From the NCBI GenBank assembly GCA_946414025.1, contig CAMKMX010000030.1:1-39032 (forward strand): 39,032 nucleotides of DNA, read 5' to 3'. The notes beneath the pieces were generated by a model. The model saw only the letters and a list, made by a program, of their open reading frames with translations, did no database searches and had not been told where the DNA came from. How positions within the stretch are numbered: position 1 is the stretch's first letter; the number at the start of each line of letters is the position of its first letter. Made by a program: the position numbers and the translations under genes. This stretch comes from an uncultured Fibrobacter sp. GTDB lineage: Bacteria; Fibrobacterota; Fibrobacteria; Fibrobacterales; Fibrobacteraceae. Shown in pieces: positions 14,056 through 21,558 of the stretch.

Positions 14056-14352
14056 ATGAAGTTCTCTGTAGAAAAATTGCCGGCGGCAGAAAATGAAATC
14101 AAGGCCTTGGAGCAATCTCAACAGGACCTTCTCAACAAGGAGTATGAAACCATTGAAAGACAGGGTATCGAGTTTGTTCGAGTGAGACCGATTCAAAGAG
14201 AAATCTTTGAAATCAAGTCTAACGAACTCCGTTCCCTGTTCAAATACAAGGCGGGTGCGATTATCGTTATCGGAGTCGTTTTCGTTAAGAAGACGCAAAA
14301 GACACCGAAGGACAAGATCAAACTTGCCAAGCAACGTCTGAAGGAGATTTGA
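14056..14352 (+). CDS. RelE-like toxin (phage-derived Gp49/HigB type)
   Basis: A 98-residue protein of the Gp49/HigB-like group of the RelE superfamily. The diagnostic ending KKTQKTPKDKIKLAKQRLKE and the core RVRPIQREIFEIKSNELRSLF with the following strand IIVIGVVFVKKTQ are plain. Such toxins usually cut mRNA in the ribosome. It lies first in a two-gene unit, with the second gene starting 2 bases after its stop. No Shine-Dalgarno precedes its ATG; the promoter -10 ends 5 bases upstream, so the message is probably leaderless. The N-terminal 40 residues are more divergent than the rest. Confidence 0.85.
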   Translation: MKFSVEKLPAAENEIKALEQSQQDLLNKEYETIERQGIEFVRVRPIQREIFEIKSNELRSLFKYKAGAIIVIGVVFVKKTQKTPKDKIKLAKQRLKEI

Positions 14353-14354
14353 GA

Positions 14355-14660
14355 ATGCCGTATGTCTATGTGAAGGATTCCGAGGGTTTTGTTTTCAAGA
14401 AGAAGGAATCGGAAGTTGCTAAGGGTGAAAAGGTCATCTCCGAGAGGGAGTATCGGAAAAGGTCGGGTCTTGCCCTGTACGAGAAGAAGTTCGGACATGG
14501 CGGCGCTCGTGAAAACGCAGGGCGCAAGACGAAATTTGCTTCGCCCTTAAAATTTCAGATTCGCGTTACGAAAGAGGAAAAGGAGTTTTTGTCCTATGCG
14601 CGCGACAAGAAATTAGACTTTGCTGCCCTGATGAAAATCGCCATTAGCACATATTTGTGA
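14355..14660 (+). CDS. Probable antitoxin with GGARENAGRK motif
   Basis: A 101-residue basic protein following the RelE-like toxin. The central GHGGARENAGRKTKF motif (about residues 49-63) occurs in small phage and accessory proteins, and the C-terminal part (SPLKFQIRVTKEEKEFLSYA and ALMKIAISTYL) has the strand-helix-helix pattern of a ribbon-helix-helix-like domain. The classical partner of Gp49 toxins is an HTH antitoxin, so this would be an unusual pairing. The ATG at 14355 has AAGGAGA upstream within the toxin frame; an earlier TTG two codons before it is less likely. Antitoxin function is inferred from gene order, coupling and size. Confidence 0.65.
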   Translation: MPYVYVKDSEGFVFKKKESEVAKGEKVISEREYRKRSGLALYEKKFGHGGARENAGRKTKFASPLKFQIRVTKEEKEFLSYARDKKLDFAALMKIAISTYL

Positions 14661-14664
14661 GAAT

Positions 14665-14697
14665 AGCCCCTTTTTGTGGCGAAAATTGGGCTTTTTC
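14665..14697 (+). terminator. Terminator of the RelE/Gp49 module
   Basis: AGCCC-c-TTTT pairs with AAAA-tt-GGGCT and is followed by TTTTC. It lies directly after the antitoxin stop and separates the module from the TonB2-like operon. Confidence 0.65.
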
Positions 14698-14710
14698 ACC
14701 CCCTTTTTTG

Positions 14711-14716
14711 TATTTT
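14711..14716 (+). promoter_or_regulatory. -10-like hexamer before the TonB2-like operon
   Basis: TATTTT lies 6 bases before the ATG at 14723, with TTGGGC at 14686-14691 as a weak -35 (19-base spacing). No Shine-Dalgarno is present, consistent with a leaderless start. Confidence 0.35.
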
Positions 14717-14722
14717 TCGCCT

Positions 14723-15517
14723 ATGAATTTTCATCCTTTTGTAAAGCTGTTCCTCTGTGCGGTCCTGCTCGCCCCTGCGGCTTTTGCCCAGGAGACGGTG
14801 GAGTCCGTCCGTCGCCAGATCAAGGCGGTGGAGGCGGAAACCGCCCGCGAAAAGTCGCTCCATGACACCGAGAAAAAACGCCACGCCGAATTTGTGGAGG
14901 TGGGCCGCAAAAAAGTCCAGGCCCTGGCCGCCCAGAACAAGACCCTGAAGGCGGAAATCGACTCCTTGAAGGCGGAACTGTCCCACCTTGCCGAGGCCCG
15001 CCAGAAAACTGCAGGCACTGTCCGCTGGTTCGAGGGCCGCAAGGCCAAGTACGGCGAGACCCTCGCAAAAGTTATCGACTCCCTGGCCCCCGTCTTTGAA
15101 TCCGACTTCCCCTACCGCAACGAAGAGGCCGTCAAGAGCGTCCAGGAAATCGCGGGCCAGCTCCACAAGGGCCTCATCGAGGCGGACGACGCCCTGAACC
15201 GCACCCTGGAAGTGTTCTACGACCGCATCCGCCTGGGCTACACCACCGAAGTCTACAAGGGATTTTTGCAGGTGGACGCCCGCAGCGTGCCCGGCACCTA
15301 CCTCCGCTACGGCGCGGTGGAAAGCATCTTTGTGAGCAACGACGGCAACGACGTGCTGTGGCTCTCCCGCGGGGCCGACGGCACCTACCGCTGGAACAAC
15401 GTCTCCGACAACCTCGCCATGAGAACCGCCCTGAAGGACGTGATGAAGGTGGCCGAAGGCAAGACCGCCCCGAGGCTGGTGACCATTCCCGTGGTCGTTC
15501 CGAAGGAGGGGCTGTGA
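14723..15517 (+). CDS. DUF3450-like periplasmic coiled-coil protein
   Basis: A 264-residue secreted protein. Signal peptide: LFLCAVLLAPAAFA, cleaved before Gln23. A long coiled coil at about 25-110 is rich in Lys, Glu and Ala heptads, followed by FPYRNEEAVKSVQEIAGQL, YTTEVYKGFLQVDARSVPG and SIFVSNDGNDVLWLSRGADG. This architecture and its place as first gene before a TtpC-like ExbB match the DUF3450 proteins of TonB2-type operons, which are thought to assist energy transfer to the outer membrane. Start chosen at 14723 because earlier in-frame codons give no signal peptide. Its TGA overlaps the next ATG (TGATG). Molecular role not established. Confidence 0.8.
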   Translation: MNFHPFVKLFLCAVLLAPAAFAQETVESVRRQIKAVEAETAREKSLHDTEKKRHAEFVEVGRKKVQALAAQNKTLKAEIDSLKAELSHLAEARQKTAGTVRWFEGRKAKYGETLAKVIDSLAPVFESDFPYRNEEAVKSVQEIAGQLHKGLIEADDALNRTLEVFYDRIRLGYTTEVYKGFLQVDARSVPGTYLRYGAVESIFVSNDGNDVLWLSRGADGTYRWNNVSDNLAMRTALKDVMKVAEGKTAPRLVTIPVVVPKEGL

Positions 15518-17148
15518 TGAAAATCGGAATTCGGAATTCGGAATTCGAAATTGGAGGGGAATGCCTTCCCCTCGCTCGCACCGTGTCGCTCGCTACCCCT
15601 TCGAGCAGGGGCTCAGACGCCGCCCCCGCAACGCCCCGCTTTATTCGTTGGAGCGTTCTTTTCTTCGTCGCAGCTACCGCCCTGCTTGCTCCCGCAGCCT
15701 TTGCACAGCAGGCTCCTGCAGATATCGACGCCGTCAAGAAGCGTGCGGAACTGAACAGCGCCAAGGCCGACCTGGAAGAAGCCCGCAAAAAGCGGGACAT
15801 GGCCGTTGCCGCCCGCTGGAAAGACCGTGAGACCGCCAACCAGGAGCGGGAACTTTTCAACGAGAAGTATAACGAAAGCAAGGAGAAGGTGGACGCCCTG
15901 ATGTCGGAGCGGGCCCGCCTCTTCGAAGACGTGCGCGTGGCTAGGGAAGACCTGGCGCAGGTCAAGCTGCAGGCCGAAAAGGCCCGTGCGGAATTCCTGT
16001 CTCTTGCGGCGGGCCCGGAGCGTCTGGAGACCCTCGCCAAGTTTCAGGAACAGGGAATCCCCTTCAAGATTTCTGAACGGGTAGAAGTCCAGAACAAGGT
16101 CAAGAAGGAAATGGGCCTGTACAAGGACGACCCGGTCCGCATTGCCAGGGGACTGTTCGACGCCGCCCGCGCGGAGATGGACTTTACCCGCGAAATCCAG
16201 ATGGAGCAGGGGGAATTGGTATTCGGGCGGTCTGTGGCCCAGGGCATGCGCCTCCGCTTGGGCGGCCTCTACGCCATGGAACTTGCGGATGCCGCCGACG
16301 GCCTCACCGGAATCAAGCCTTCGGCCCTGATGCTCCCCGTGGCAGGCGAAAAGAAGCGCAGTTTCAGCTGGCAAGAAAACCTGACGCCCGAGACCCGGAA
16401 AGAGATTGAAGCCGCCTTTGCCCATGCCAAGGATTCCGCTTTTGTCAACGTGCCGGTGGACGTGCTCTTGAGTACGGAACTTTCCTCCGAGCTGGCAAAC
16501 CACCAGGAGACCACCTGGAAAGACGACCTGATGGAATTTTTCAGGAACGGTGGCATTTTGATGTACCCTATCGTGACGCTGTTCGGGCTTGGCCTGCTGG
16601 TGGCCCTGTGGCGGTTCCTGTGGCTTTTGATTGCGGGCTTTGGCGGACTTTCTACGGGTCGCACCCTCAAGGCGCTCCGGAAGGGCGACCTGGAGACCGC
16701 CCGCGCCCAGGTGAAACGGGCCCACGGCAAGGTGGGTCGCGTGCTGAAGACGGTGCTTCTGAAGGACTATTCCGGCCGGGAGGCTGGGGAGAAGGCCCTG
16801 GAAGAGTTGTTCGCCCGTGAGGTCCCGAAAATCGAGAGCGGCCTCACCTGGATTTCGGTGTTTGCCGCAACCGCCCCGCTGCTTGGCCTCTTGGGTACGG
16901 TGATGGGCATGATCGAACTCTTCAACGTGATTACCATGCACGGCACCTCTGACCCGAAACTCCTGGCGGGGGGCATTTCTATCGCCCTCGTGACCACGGA
17001 AGCGGGCCTGATTGTGGCTATCCCGCTGCAGCTGATCCATACCTTCCTTACCAACAGGGCAGATTCTTTGCGGAGCCGCATGGAAAGCGCTGGCCTTGCG
17101 GTGCTGAATGCGATGTGGGTCAAGGAAAAGTCCCAGGAAAACGCCTAA
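15517..17148 (+). CDS. TtpC-like ExbB with periplasmic coiled coil
   Basis: A 543-residue MotA/TolQ/ExbB-family proton-channel subunit with a long N-terminal periplasmic region, as in TtpC of Vibrio TonB2 systems. The signal peptide (WSVLFFVAATALLAPAAFA) sits unusually late, at about 45-63. The 40 residues before it are encoded by heptamer repeats and a copy of the two-hairpin repeat. A coiled coil runs from about 70 to 160. The channel part has helices at 347-372 (ILMYPIVTLFGLGLLVALW), 447-470 (APLLGLLGTVMGMIELF) and 486-512 (ALVTTEAGLIVAIPLQL). The ATG at 15517 overlaps the previous stop and has GGAGGGG upstream; an earlier in-frame start would lie within the preceding gene. Expected to couple proton flow to TonB. 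Confidence 0.85.
   Translation: MKIGIRNSEFEIGGECLPLARTVSLATPSSRGSDAAPATPRFIRWSVLFFVAATALLAPAAFAQQAPADIDAVKKRAELNSAKADLEEARKKRDMAVAARWKDRETANQERELFNEKYNESKEKVDALMSERARLFEDVRVAREDLAQVKLQAEKARAEFLSLAAGPERLETLAKFQEQGIPFKISERVEVQNKVKKEMGLYKDDPVRIARGLFDAARAEMDFTREIQMEQGELVFGRSVAQGMRLRLGGLYAMELADAADGLTGIKPSALMLPVAGEKKRSFSWQENLTPETRKEIEAAFAHAKDSAFVNVPVDVLLSTELSSELANHQETTWKDDLMEFFRNGGILMYPIVTLFGLGLLVALWRFLWLLIAGFGGLSTGRTLKALRKGDLETARAQVKRAHGKVGRVLKTVLLKDYSGREAGEKALEELFAREVPKIESGLTWISVFAATAPLLGLLGTVMGMIELFNVITMHGTSDPKLLAGGISIALVTTEAGLIVAIPLQLIHTFLTNRADSLRSRMESAGLAVLNAMWVKEKSQENA
15524..15558 (+). repeat. Heptamer array inside the ttpC-like gene
   Basis: Five phased seven-base units: TCGGAAT three times, TCGAAAT, TGGAGGG. 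They start at the third codon of the gene and run into the two-hairpin repeat. Thirty-five bases is not a multiple of three. Confidence 0.8.
15554..15646 (+). repeat. Two-hairpin dispersed repeat, copy C (in coding sequence)
   Basis: GAGGGGAA-tgcc-TTCCCCTC and CCCCT-tcgagc-AGGGG with a tail ending in CGCCCCGC, the same architecture as copy A at 200-280. Here the repeat is read as protein ahead of the signal peptide. Confidence 0.65.
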
Positions 17149-17167
17149 GGAACTGTCGGGAGTTTCT

Positions 17168-17941
17168 GTGGAAACCGTAAGCGAAATATCCGTCATCGAG
17201 GCGGCCTTCGGAATCCTCTTTCGGGGAGGGTGGGTGCTTGCGCCCATCTTTGCGCTGGGGTGGTTCGGATGGTTTTTGATGATAGAGCGCTACGGCTACT
17301 ACTTTATGCTCAAGGGCGGCAGCGTGAACGGCGTGCTGGGCGGATTCTGGAAGAACCTGGAAAAGAAGGGGGAGGACGAGGCCTTCAAGAAACTTTCCCG
17401 CCGCCCCTACGGTTATTTTTACGCTCTGGCATGCGACGTGCGGAAGTATCGTGACCAGGGCCCCGTGGCGGTGCGTAACGCCATGGAAGAAACCCGCCAC
17501 CGCATTTCGGTGAACCTTTCCAAGTCCCTAAGGACCATCTCTACCTGTGCGGCCATCGCCCCCATGCTTGGCCTGTTGGGAACGGTGTCCGGCATGGTGC
17601 ATACCTTCGAGACTATTCAGCTTTTTGGCTTCGGTAACCCGGTGCTCTTGGCCGACGGCATTTCGGAGGCCCTGCTTACCACCCAGGCGGGGCTTCTGGT
17701 GGCGTTCCCCCTGATGCTTGCCTACAACTACTTGGCGGGCCGCGTAGAAGACGTGGAAAAACAGGCCTGGAGCGAAGCGCTGAAGTACGAATCTCTTGTG
17801 TTTGAAAATCCCGGAAGTCATCCCGGAGGGAAGATCCCTGAGCCGATTGATGAGCCTGTCGAATCAGCCGAAGGGCCGACCGATAGGATCCAGGACAATG
17901 ATAATCCCGATTTTCGTGAAAATGACGAGGTGCAAAAATGA
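17168..17941 (+). CDS. exbB: Second ExbB/TolQ-type proton channel subunit
   Basis: A 257-residue MotA/TolQ/ExbB protein of ordinary length. Membrane helices: about 20-40 (GGWVLAPIFALGWFGWFLMI), 123-147 (CAAIAPMLGLLGTVSGM) and 170-190 (LTTQAGLLVAFPLMLAYNYL). The Gly-rich LGLLGTV loop and the Thr-Thr-Gln-Ala-Gly of helix 3 are family hallmarks. After residue 210 it carries an acidic, disordered tail unlike short ExbBs. The GTG at 17168 is chosen because CGGGAG lies upstream, 19 bases after the ttpC-like stop; an earlier ATG inside the preceding gene is less likely. Works with ExbD and TonB in the inner membrane. Confidence 0.88.
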   Translation: METVSEISVIEAAFGILFRGGWVLAPIFALGWFGWFLMIERYGYYFMLKGGSVNGVLGGFWKNLEKKGEDEAFKKLSRRPYGYFYALACDVRKYRDQGPVAVRNAMEETRHRISVNLSKSLRTISTCAAIAPMLGLLGTVSGMVHTFETIQLFGFGNPVLLADGISEALLTTQAGLLVAFPLMLAYNYLAGRVEDVEKQAWSEALKYESLVFENPGSHPGGKIPEPIDEPVESAEGPTDRIQDNDNPDFRENDEVQK

Positions 17942-18342
17942 GTTTTATCCGTAAAAGATCGCAGGAAGGCGGAAAGATAGACGTGTCCCCCATGCTGGAC
18001 ATGGTCTTTATCCTGCTTATCTTCTTTATTGTGACTTCGACGTTCACCCGTGAGACCGGCGTGGACGTGACCAAGCCCAAGGCAAGTTCTGCGAAGGATT
18101 TGGCCAAGGAAAGTATTTTGATCGGTGTGACCCGCCAGGGGACGATTCACATCAACGAGACCCAGGTGAACCTTTCCACCCTCAATACGGTGCTTCGCCA
18201 GATGATGGCCGAATCCCCGGACCGGCCGGTGATTATCGTGAGCGACCGCGACGCTCCCAACGGCGTGGTGGTGGACATTCTGGACGAATGCAACCTGGCC
18301 AAGGTCCGCAAGGTTTCCATTTCGGCGAATAAGGAGGAATAA
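17938..18342 (+). CDS. exbD: ExbD-type biopolymer transport protein
   Basis: A 134-residue ExbD/TolR-family protein. A short basic cytoplasmic start is followed by a single membrane helix at about 19-36 (MLDMVFILLIFFIVTSTF) that contains Asp21, the conserved proton-path residue. The periplasmic domain (about 40-134) ends PDRPVIIVSDRDAPNGVVVD and VRKVSISANK, as usual. Its ATG overlaps the stop of the preceding exbB (ATGA), so the two are coupled. With both ExbB-type proteins it should form the motor that energises TonB. The next gene is separated by an unusual 162-base repeat tract. Confidence 0.93.
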   Translation: MSFIRKRSQEGGKIDVSPMLDMVFILLIFFIVTSTFTRETGVDVTKPKASSAKDLAKESILIGVTRQGTIHINETQVNLSTLNTVLRQMMAESPDRPVIIVSDRDAPNGVVVDILDECNLAKVRKVSISANKEE

Positions 18343-18504
18343 GAGGTTACTAGCACGCTCGTTTCACTCGCTTTGAGTAATGAGGTCGCCTTGCAAGCAA
18401 GGCTCTGAGCAAAAGAATGGCGCCAAGGGCGCAATACTAGAAACTTAGGGAACCAAATTTTATCTCATACCTCAAAGCGCAGCGACCCCATACCTCACAC
18501 CCCT
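18343..18504. repeat. Repeat tract between exbD and tonB
   Basis: No gene. It contains TGAGTAA-TGAGGTC heptamers (18374-18387) after a CGCTCGTTTCACTCGCTT word that is close to one at 33863-33879, a GCCTTG-caag-CAAGGC hairpin, and TCTCATA, CCTCAAA, a 9-base break, CCCCATA, CCTCACA and CCCCT (18463-18504) ending exactly at the tonB ATG. It interrupts an otherwise tightly packed operon. Confidence 0.7.
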
Positions 18505-19146
18505 ATGCTCGACTTCTTGGCAAAATATCTCCGGTTCCCGGTAGCATTCGTGCTCTCCTTCGTGGTGAGTGCGGTGTTTTTCCTTGCGGTGCCGGTGCTG
18601 AACGCCCTCTTCTTTGACAAGGGTGCCAAGGCGGAAAAGCAGCTGGAAACCGTCACCGAGGTAGAAGTCCTGGTGAGCGAGAAAAAGCCGGAGGTAAAAC
18701 AGAAGGTCATCCGCACCATCGTGAATCCCAACCCCTTCAAGATTTCCTCCAACATGGGAGTCTCCCGCAGCCAGAATTTCCAGATGGACTTGTCCTTGGC
18801 CCGCGGTGCCGCAGGGGACGGCGTGGCCGTCGGTACGGGCTCCATGGAAAACGTGGTCTATGAGGCCGGCGAGGTGGACGAACAGGCCCAGCCCCTGAAA
18901 GAAGTGCAGCCCGCCTTCCCGGAGAAAGCGAAAAAATTGGGACTCTCGGGCTATGTGAAGGTCTATATCGTCATCGACGTCTATGGGGACGTGGCCCAGG
19001 CAAGTATCATGAGCCAGGACCCTGCAGGTTACGGCTTCGATACCGAAGCCCTGAAGGCCGTGCGTCAATGGAAATTCTCTCCCGCTAAACTTGGCGGCTA
19101 CCCTGTGGCGCAAAAGGCCACGAAGGAGTTCCGCTTTGTCAAATGA
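18505..19146 (+). CDS. tonB: TonB-family energy transducer
   Basis: A 213-residue TonB-family protein. A membrane anchor at about 11-33 (FPVAFVLSFVVSAVFFLAV) is followed by a rather short linker without the long Pro-rich spacer of classical TonB, and the C-terminal TonB domain at about 140-213: EVQPAFPEKAKKLGLSGYVK, YIVIDVYGDVAQASIM, GFDTEALKAVRQWKFSPAK and the closing FRFVK. It reaches from the inner membrane to TonB-dependent outer-membrane receptors. The ATG sits directly on the end of a heptamer tract with no Shine-Dalgarno. The position after ExbD and before a TPR protein is that of TonB2-type operons. Short TonB2 proteins are known to rely on partners such as TtpC. Confidence 0.92.
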   Translation: MLDFLAKYLRFPVAFVLSFVVSAVFFLAVPVLNALFFDKGAKAEKQLETVTEVEVLVSEKKPEVKQKVIRTIVNPNPFKISSNMGVSRSQNFQMDLSLARGAAGDGVAVGTGSMENVVYEAGEVDEQAQPLKEVQPAFPEKAKKLGLSGYVKVYIVIDVYGDVAQASIMSQDPAGYGFDTEALKAVRQWKFSPAKLGGYPVAQKATKEFRFVK

Positions 19147-19180
19147 TTTTAATTACAAATTGAGAGAGGTTCTGTCTCGG

Positions 19181-20293
19181 GTGAAAACATCACGCGGGCG
19201 GGGCCCCAGCTCGGAGTTGCGAAGGCCGCACGGGCCCCTCCCTGCACCCTCCCCATCCTTGGCCGACGCTGCAACAGGTCAAAAAAGTTTACTGAGCGGT
19301 AGAAATGCTTTTGTTCGGGTTGTTTACAGTATAGTTGCTTGTCTTGTAATGTTTCTAGCAACACCGCTTTTCGCGGCCGAGGATTACTTTTTCAAGGCCA
19401 ACGAACTCTACGACCAGGGAAAATTCAAGGAGGCGGTGCCGCTGTACCGTGCCGCCATTGACGAGGGCCGTTACGAGCCTTTTGCCTGGTTCAATTTAGG
19501 GAACGCCATGGTCCAGCTGGACCGCAAGCAGGTGGCTCTGGTGGCCTACAAGCGCACCGTGGAACTGTTGCCCACCTTCGAGAAGGCCTGGATGCTCATG
19601 GGGGACCTCTATTACCTGAGTGGGGACGTGGGGGAGGCCATCGCGTCCTACAACCGGGCCATTGAACTTGGGGTGGAATCGGACCACGTGCACTTTGCCC
19701 TGGCGGAATGCTACCTGAAGGGGCGCGACTGGACTTTGGCCCAGAAAAACTTCGAGCGGGCGCTGGCCCTGAACCCCGACCGTATGGACGCCTGGTACGG
19801 CCTTGCCGAAGTCTACGAGAAACTGGGGGACTACGAATACGCCATCAAGACCCTGCAGAACGCTCTGCAGATGACCGCCACCGCCGGGGCCGATGTCCAC
19901 TTTACGCTGGCCTATTACTACCGCAGCATGGACTCCACCAGGCTTTCCCTGAACGAGATGGAAAACGGCTTGCTGATGGACCCAGAAAACGTTTCTGCCA
20001 GGCGCTACCTGGCCCAGATGTATGTGCAGAACAATTCCCCCTGGATGGCCATTTTTACCCTGGAAGAGGGACTTCGCCACAAGAAGGGCAAGGGCGATTT
20101 GAACCTGGATTTGGGACAGATTTACTTTAGCCAGAAACGATACGACGAAGCCTTCGAATGCTACATGAAGGCCTGGCTTGCCGGAAATTCCCAGGGCCGT
20201 ATCGGCGCCGAGAATGTGGGTCATGTGTATTCCAATGCCGGCGATACCGAAAAGGCCGAAAGCCTTTACAAGCGCATCCGGGAAAAGAAGTAA
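19181..20293 (+). CDS. TPR-repeat periplasmic protein of the TonB2-like operon
   Basis: A protein of about 370 residues made of tandem tetratricopeptide repeats (for example YEPFAWFNLGNAMVQLDRKQ, ALAECYLKGRDWTLAQKNFE, AWYGLAEVYEKLGDYEYAIK). A signal-like segment VVYSIVACLVMFLATPLFA precedes the mature start EDYFFKANELYDQGKFKEA. The start is uncertain: the frame is open from inside tonB, and the only reasonable upstream start is GTG at 19181; this leaves about 45 residues, encoded by a GC-rich hairpin block, before the signal segment, the same oddity as in the ttpC-like gene. TPR proteins end TonB2-type operons and probably help assemble or regulate the complex. Confidence 0.75.
   Translation: MKTSRGRGPSSELRRPHGPLPAPSPSLADAATGQKSLLSGRNAFVRVVYSIVACLVMFLATPLFAAEDYFFKANELYDQGKFKEAVPLYRAAIDEGRYEPFAWFNLGNAMVQLDRKQVALVAYKRTVELLPTFEKAWMLMGDLYYLSGDVGEAIASYNRAIELGVESDHVHFALAECYLKGRDWTLAQKNFERALALNPDRMDAWYGLAEVYEKLGDYEYAIKTLQNALQMTATAGADVHFTLAYYYRSMDSTRLSLNEMENGLLMDPENVSARRYLAQMYVQNNSPWMAIFTLEEGLRHKKGKGDLNLDLGQIYFSQKRYDEAFECYMKAWLAGNSQGRIGAENVGHVYSNAGDTEKAESLYKRIREKK
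19200..19238. repeat. GC-rich hairpin block at the TPR gene start
   Basis: GGGGCCC (19200-19206) and GGGCCCC (19232-19238) form a perfect stem around a 25-base loop, within a GC-rich stretch (19190-19290) unlike the coding sequence after it. It is probably an inserted repeat that is read through in frame. Confidence 0.45.
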
Positions 20294-20367
20294 CCGTTTA
20301 TGATTGCTGCCCCGTGAACGATATGATCAAGATGCTTCTGCGTTAGGGATCGTTGCACGCAGGTGGC

Positions 20368-20528
20368 GAGACTTGCGACAAATCTTTCGACGGAGTTTGA
20401 AATGACATGTCGCAAGGCTCGATGAGCCCCGCGGCTGATCCTCTCCAGGTTCTCGCGGGGCGAGCAGAGCCCGACCCGGCCTCCCTTCGGCAAACTCAGG
20501 AATCTGGCCGGGGAACGCCCTAAGGGAG
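20368..20528. repeat. Cluster of hairpins between convergent genes
   Basis: Three perfect stems: CTTGCGACA/TGTCGCAAG (20372-20416), GCCCCGCG/CGCGGGGC (20426-20461), and CCCGGCC/GGCCGGG (20475-20512) nested in CTCCCTT/AAGGGAG (20481-20528). The loop of the first holds a minus-strand copy of the GTCATT-type repeat. They could terminate both flanking genes. I see no gene in 20294-20533. Confidence 0.55.
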
Positions 20529-20533
20529 CAGTT

Positions 20534-21487
20534 TTATTTGATGGCAAGGGCCGTGGCGACGCATTCTGGCGAGACTCCGATGGAGCGTAGGTACTTGGCT
20601 ATTTTCTTGTCGCGGGCGGCGTTTGTCTTTGCGGCCTCGGCCTTGGCGGCGGCTTCGCCCTCCCGGCGGGCAGTTCCCAGGCGGGTCGATACTTCTTCTT
20701 TCGTAACCATATCTGCTGCTACCTCCGTGATGAATGTGCTTGCCGAGTTGCGGACCCGCATGCGTTCGTAGACGTCTTCCAGGACTTCGTCTTTCCCTTT
20801 TGGAATTCGGTTGGCCGTGGGCATCTTCTTGAAAAGTTCAATCCACTCGTTTTCTAGTGAATTGGACTTTCGCGAAACGTATTTGGTCAAGTCAATTACA
20901 ATATAACTTTTTTTCGTATAGACGGGCAAGGGCTTGGATTTTTTCAAATCGGAAAGGCGGAAAAGGGCGAATTCTTCGCGGTAGTCTTTGCAGAAGTCTA
21001 CATTGAAGTTGCATATCCAAATGGAATAGACTGTGGGCATTCGGTAGGGGTGTTCCGTCCGCTCCTTTTTGGAAATTTCATTGTCCAGGGTGATTTTTGC
21101 GTTGATCGTGAGCAATGAGGAATAGAGTTCAATGCGGTCGAGGAAATCTTCGTGACTTGCCCGTTGCATTTCGATATCGATGAACCGTCCGTCCATGGTG
21201 CGGGCGTGGATGTCGAAGCGGGCTGCCTTTTGTTTTGTTGTCAGTGAGCTCAGCTTGACCGTTGGCTTTAGGTTTTCAATTGAAATGATTTTATGCTCGT
21301 CGTCAAAATGCAAAATGGCGTTCAAAAAATGGATGAGTGTTTTGGGCTTTTCAAAGATTTTCTTGAAAACCACGTCGTATGTGGGGTCAAAGAAGGTTCG
21401 TTTCTTTAGCTCGGCCTCTTTCTTGCGAATGGCTTGTTGACGGAGGCTTTGACGGTCTGTCTTGTTTGTTTTGTAGTTCGTGTTCAT
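20534..21487 (-). CDS. Rpn/PD-(D/E)XK nuclease family protein
   Basis: A 317-residue member of the Rpn (recombination-promoting nuclease / putative transposase) family. The family entry FDPTYDVVFKKIFEKPKTLI (about 33-52) is followed by the nuclease core: Asp92 in RFDIHA and the IEMQR motif with Glu106 and Gln108. Later NFNVDFCKDYREEFALFRL is also typical. The C-terminus is a coiled, Ala/Lys/Glu-rich stretch ending KYLRSIGVSPECVATALAI, a common ending in these proteins. Shine-Dalgarno AAGGAG precedes the ATG. It stands alone with its own promoter. Rpn proteins can nick DNA and raise recombination; here it lies next to hairpin repeats, which may or may not be connected. Confidence 0.85.
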   Translation of the reverse strand: MNTNYKTNKTDRQSLRQQAIRKKEAELKKRTFFDPTYDVVFKKIFEKPKTLIHFLNAILHFDDEHKIISIENLKPTVKLSSLTTKQKAARFDIHARTMDGRFIDIEMQRASHEDFLDRIELYSSLLTINAKITLDNEISKKERTEHPYRMPTVYSIWICNFNVDFCKDYREEFALFRLSDLKKSKPLPVYTKKSYIVIDLTKYVSRKSNSLENEWIELFKKMPTANRIPKGKDEVLEDVYERMRVRNSASTFITEVAADMVTKEEVSTRLGTARREGEAAAKAEAAKTNAARDKKIAKYLRSIGVSPECVATALAIK

Positions 21488-21510
21488 GCACAGTACTCCT
21501 TATGAAAAAT

Positions 21511-21530
21511 GACATCCTTTGGGGGATGTC
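21511..21530 (-). other. Leader hairpin upstream of the Rpn gene
   Basis: GACATCC and GGATGTC form a perfect seven-pair stem with a six-base loop in the predicted 64-base leader of the Rpn gene, just above its Shine-Dalgarno. Confidence 0.4.
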
Positions 21531-21558
21531 GTGGCGCACTATGCCGAACTGCAGGAGA

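Noticed and set aside
15613..17247. 544-codon open frame antisense to the ttpC-like gene
   Set aside because: Same reason: codon bias of the real gene keeps the opposite frame open; the protein is His/Gly-rich without domains.
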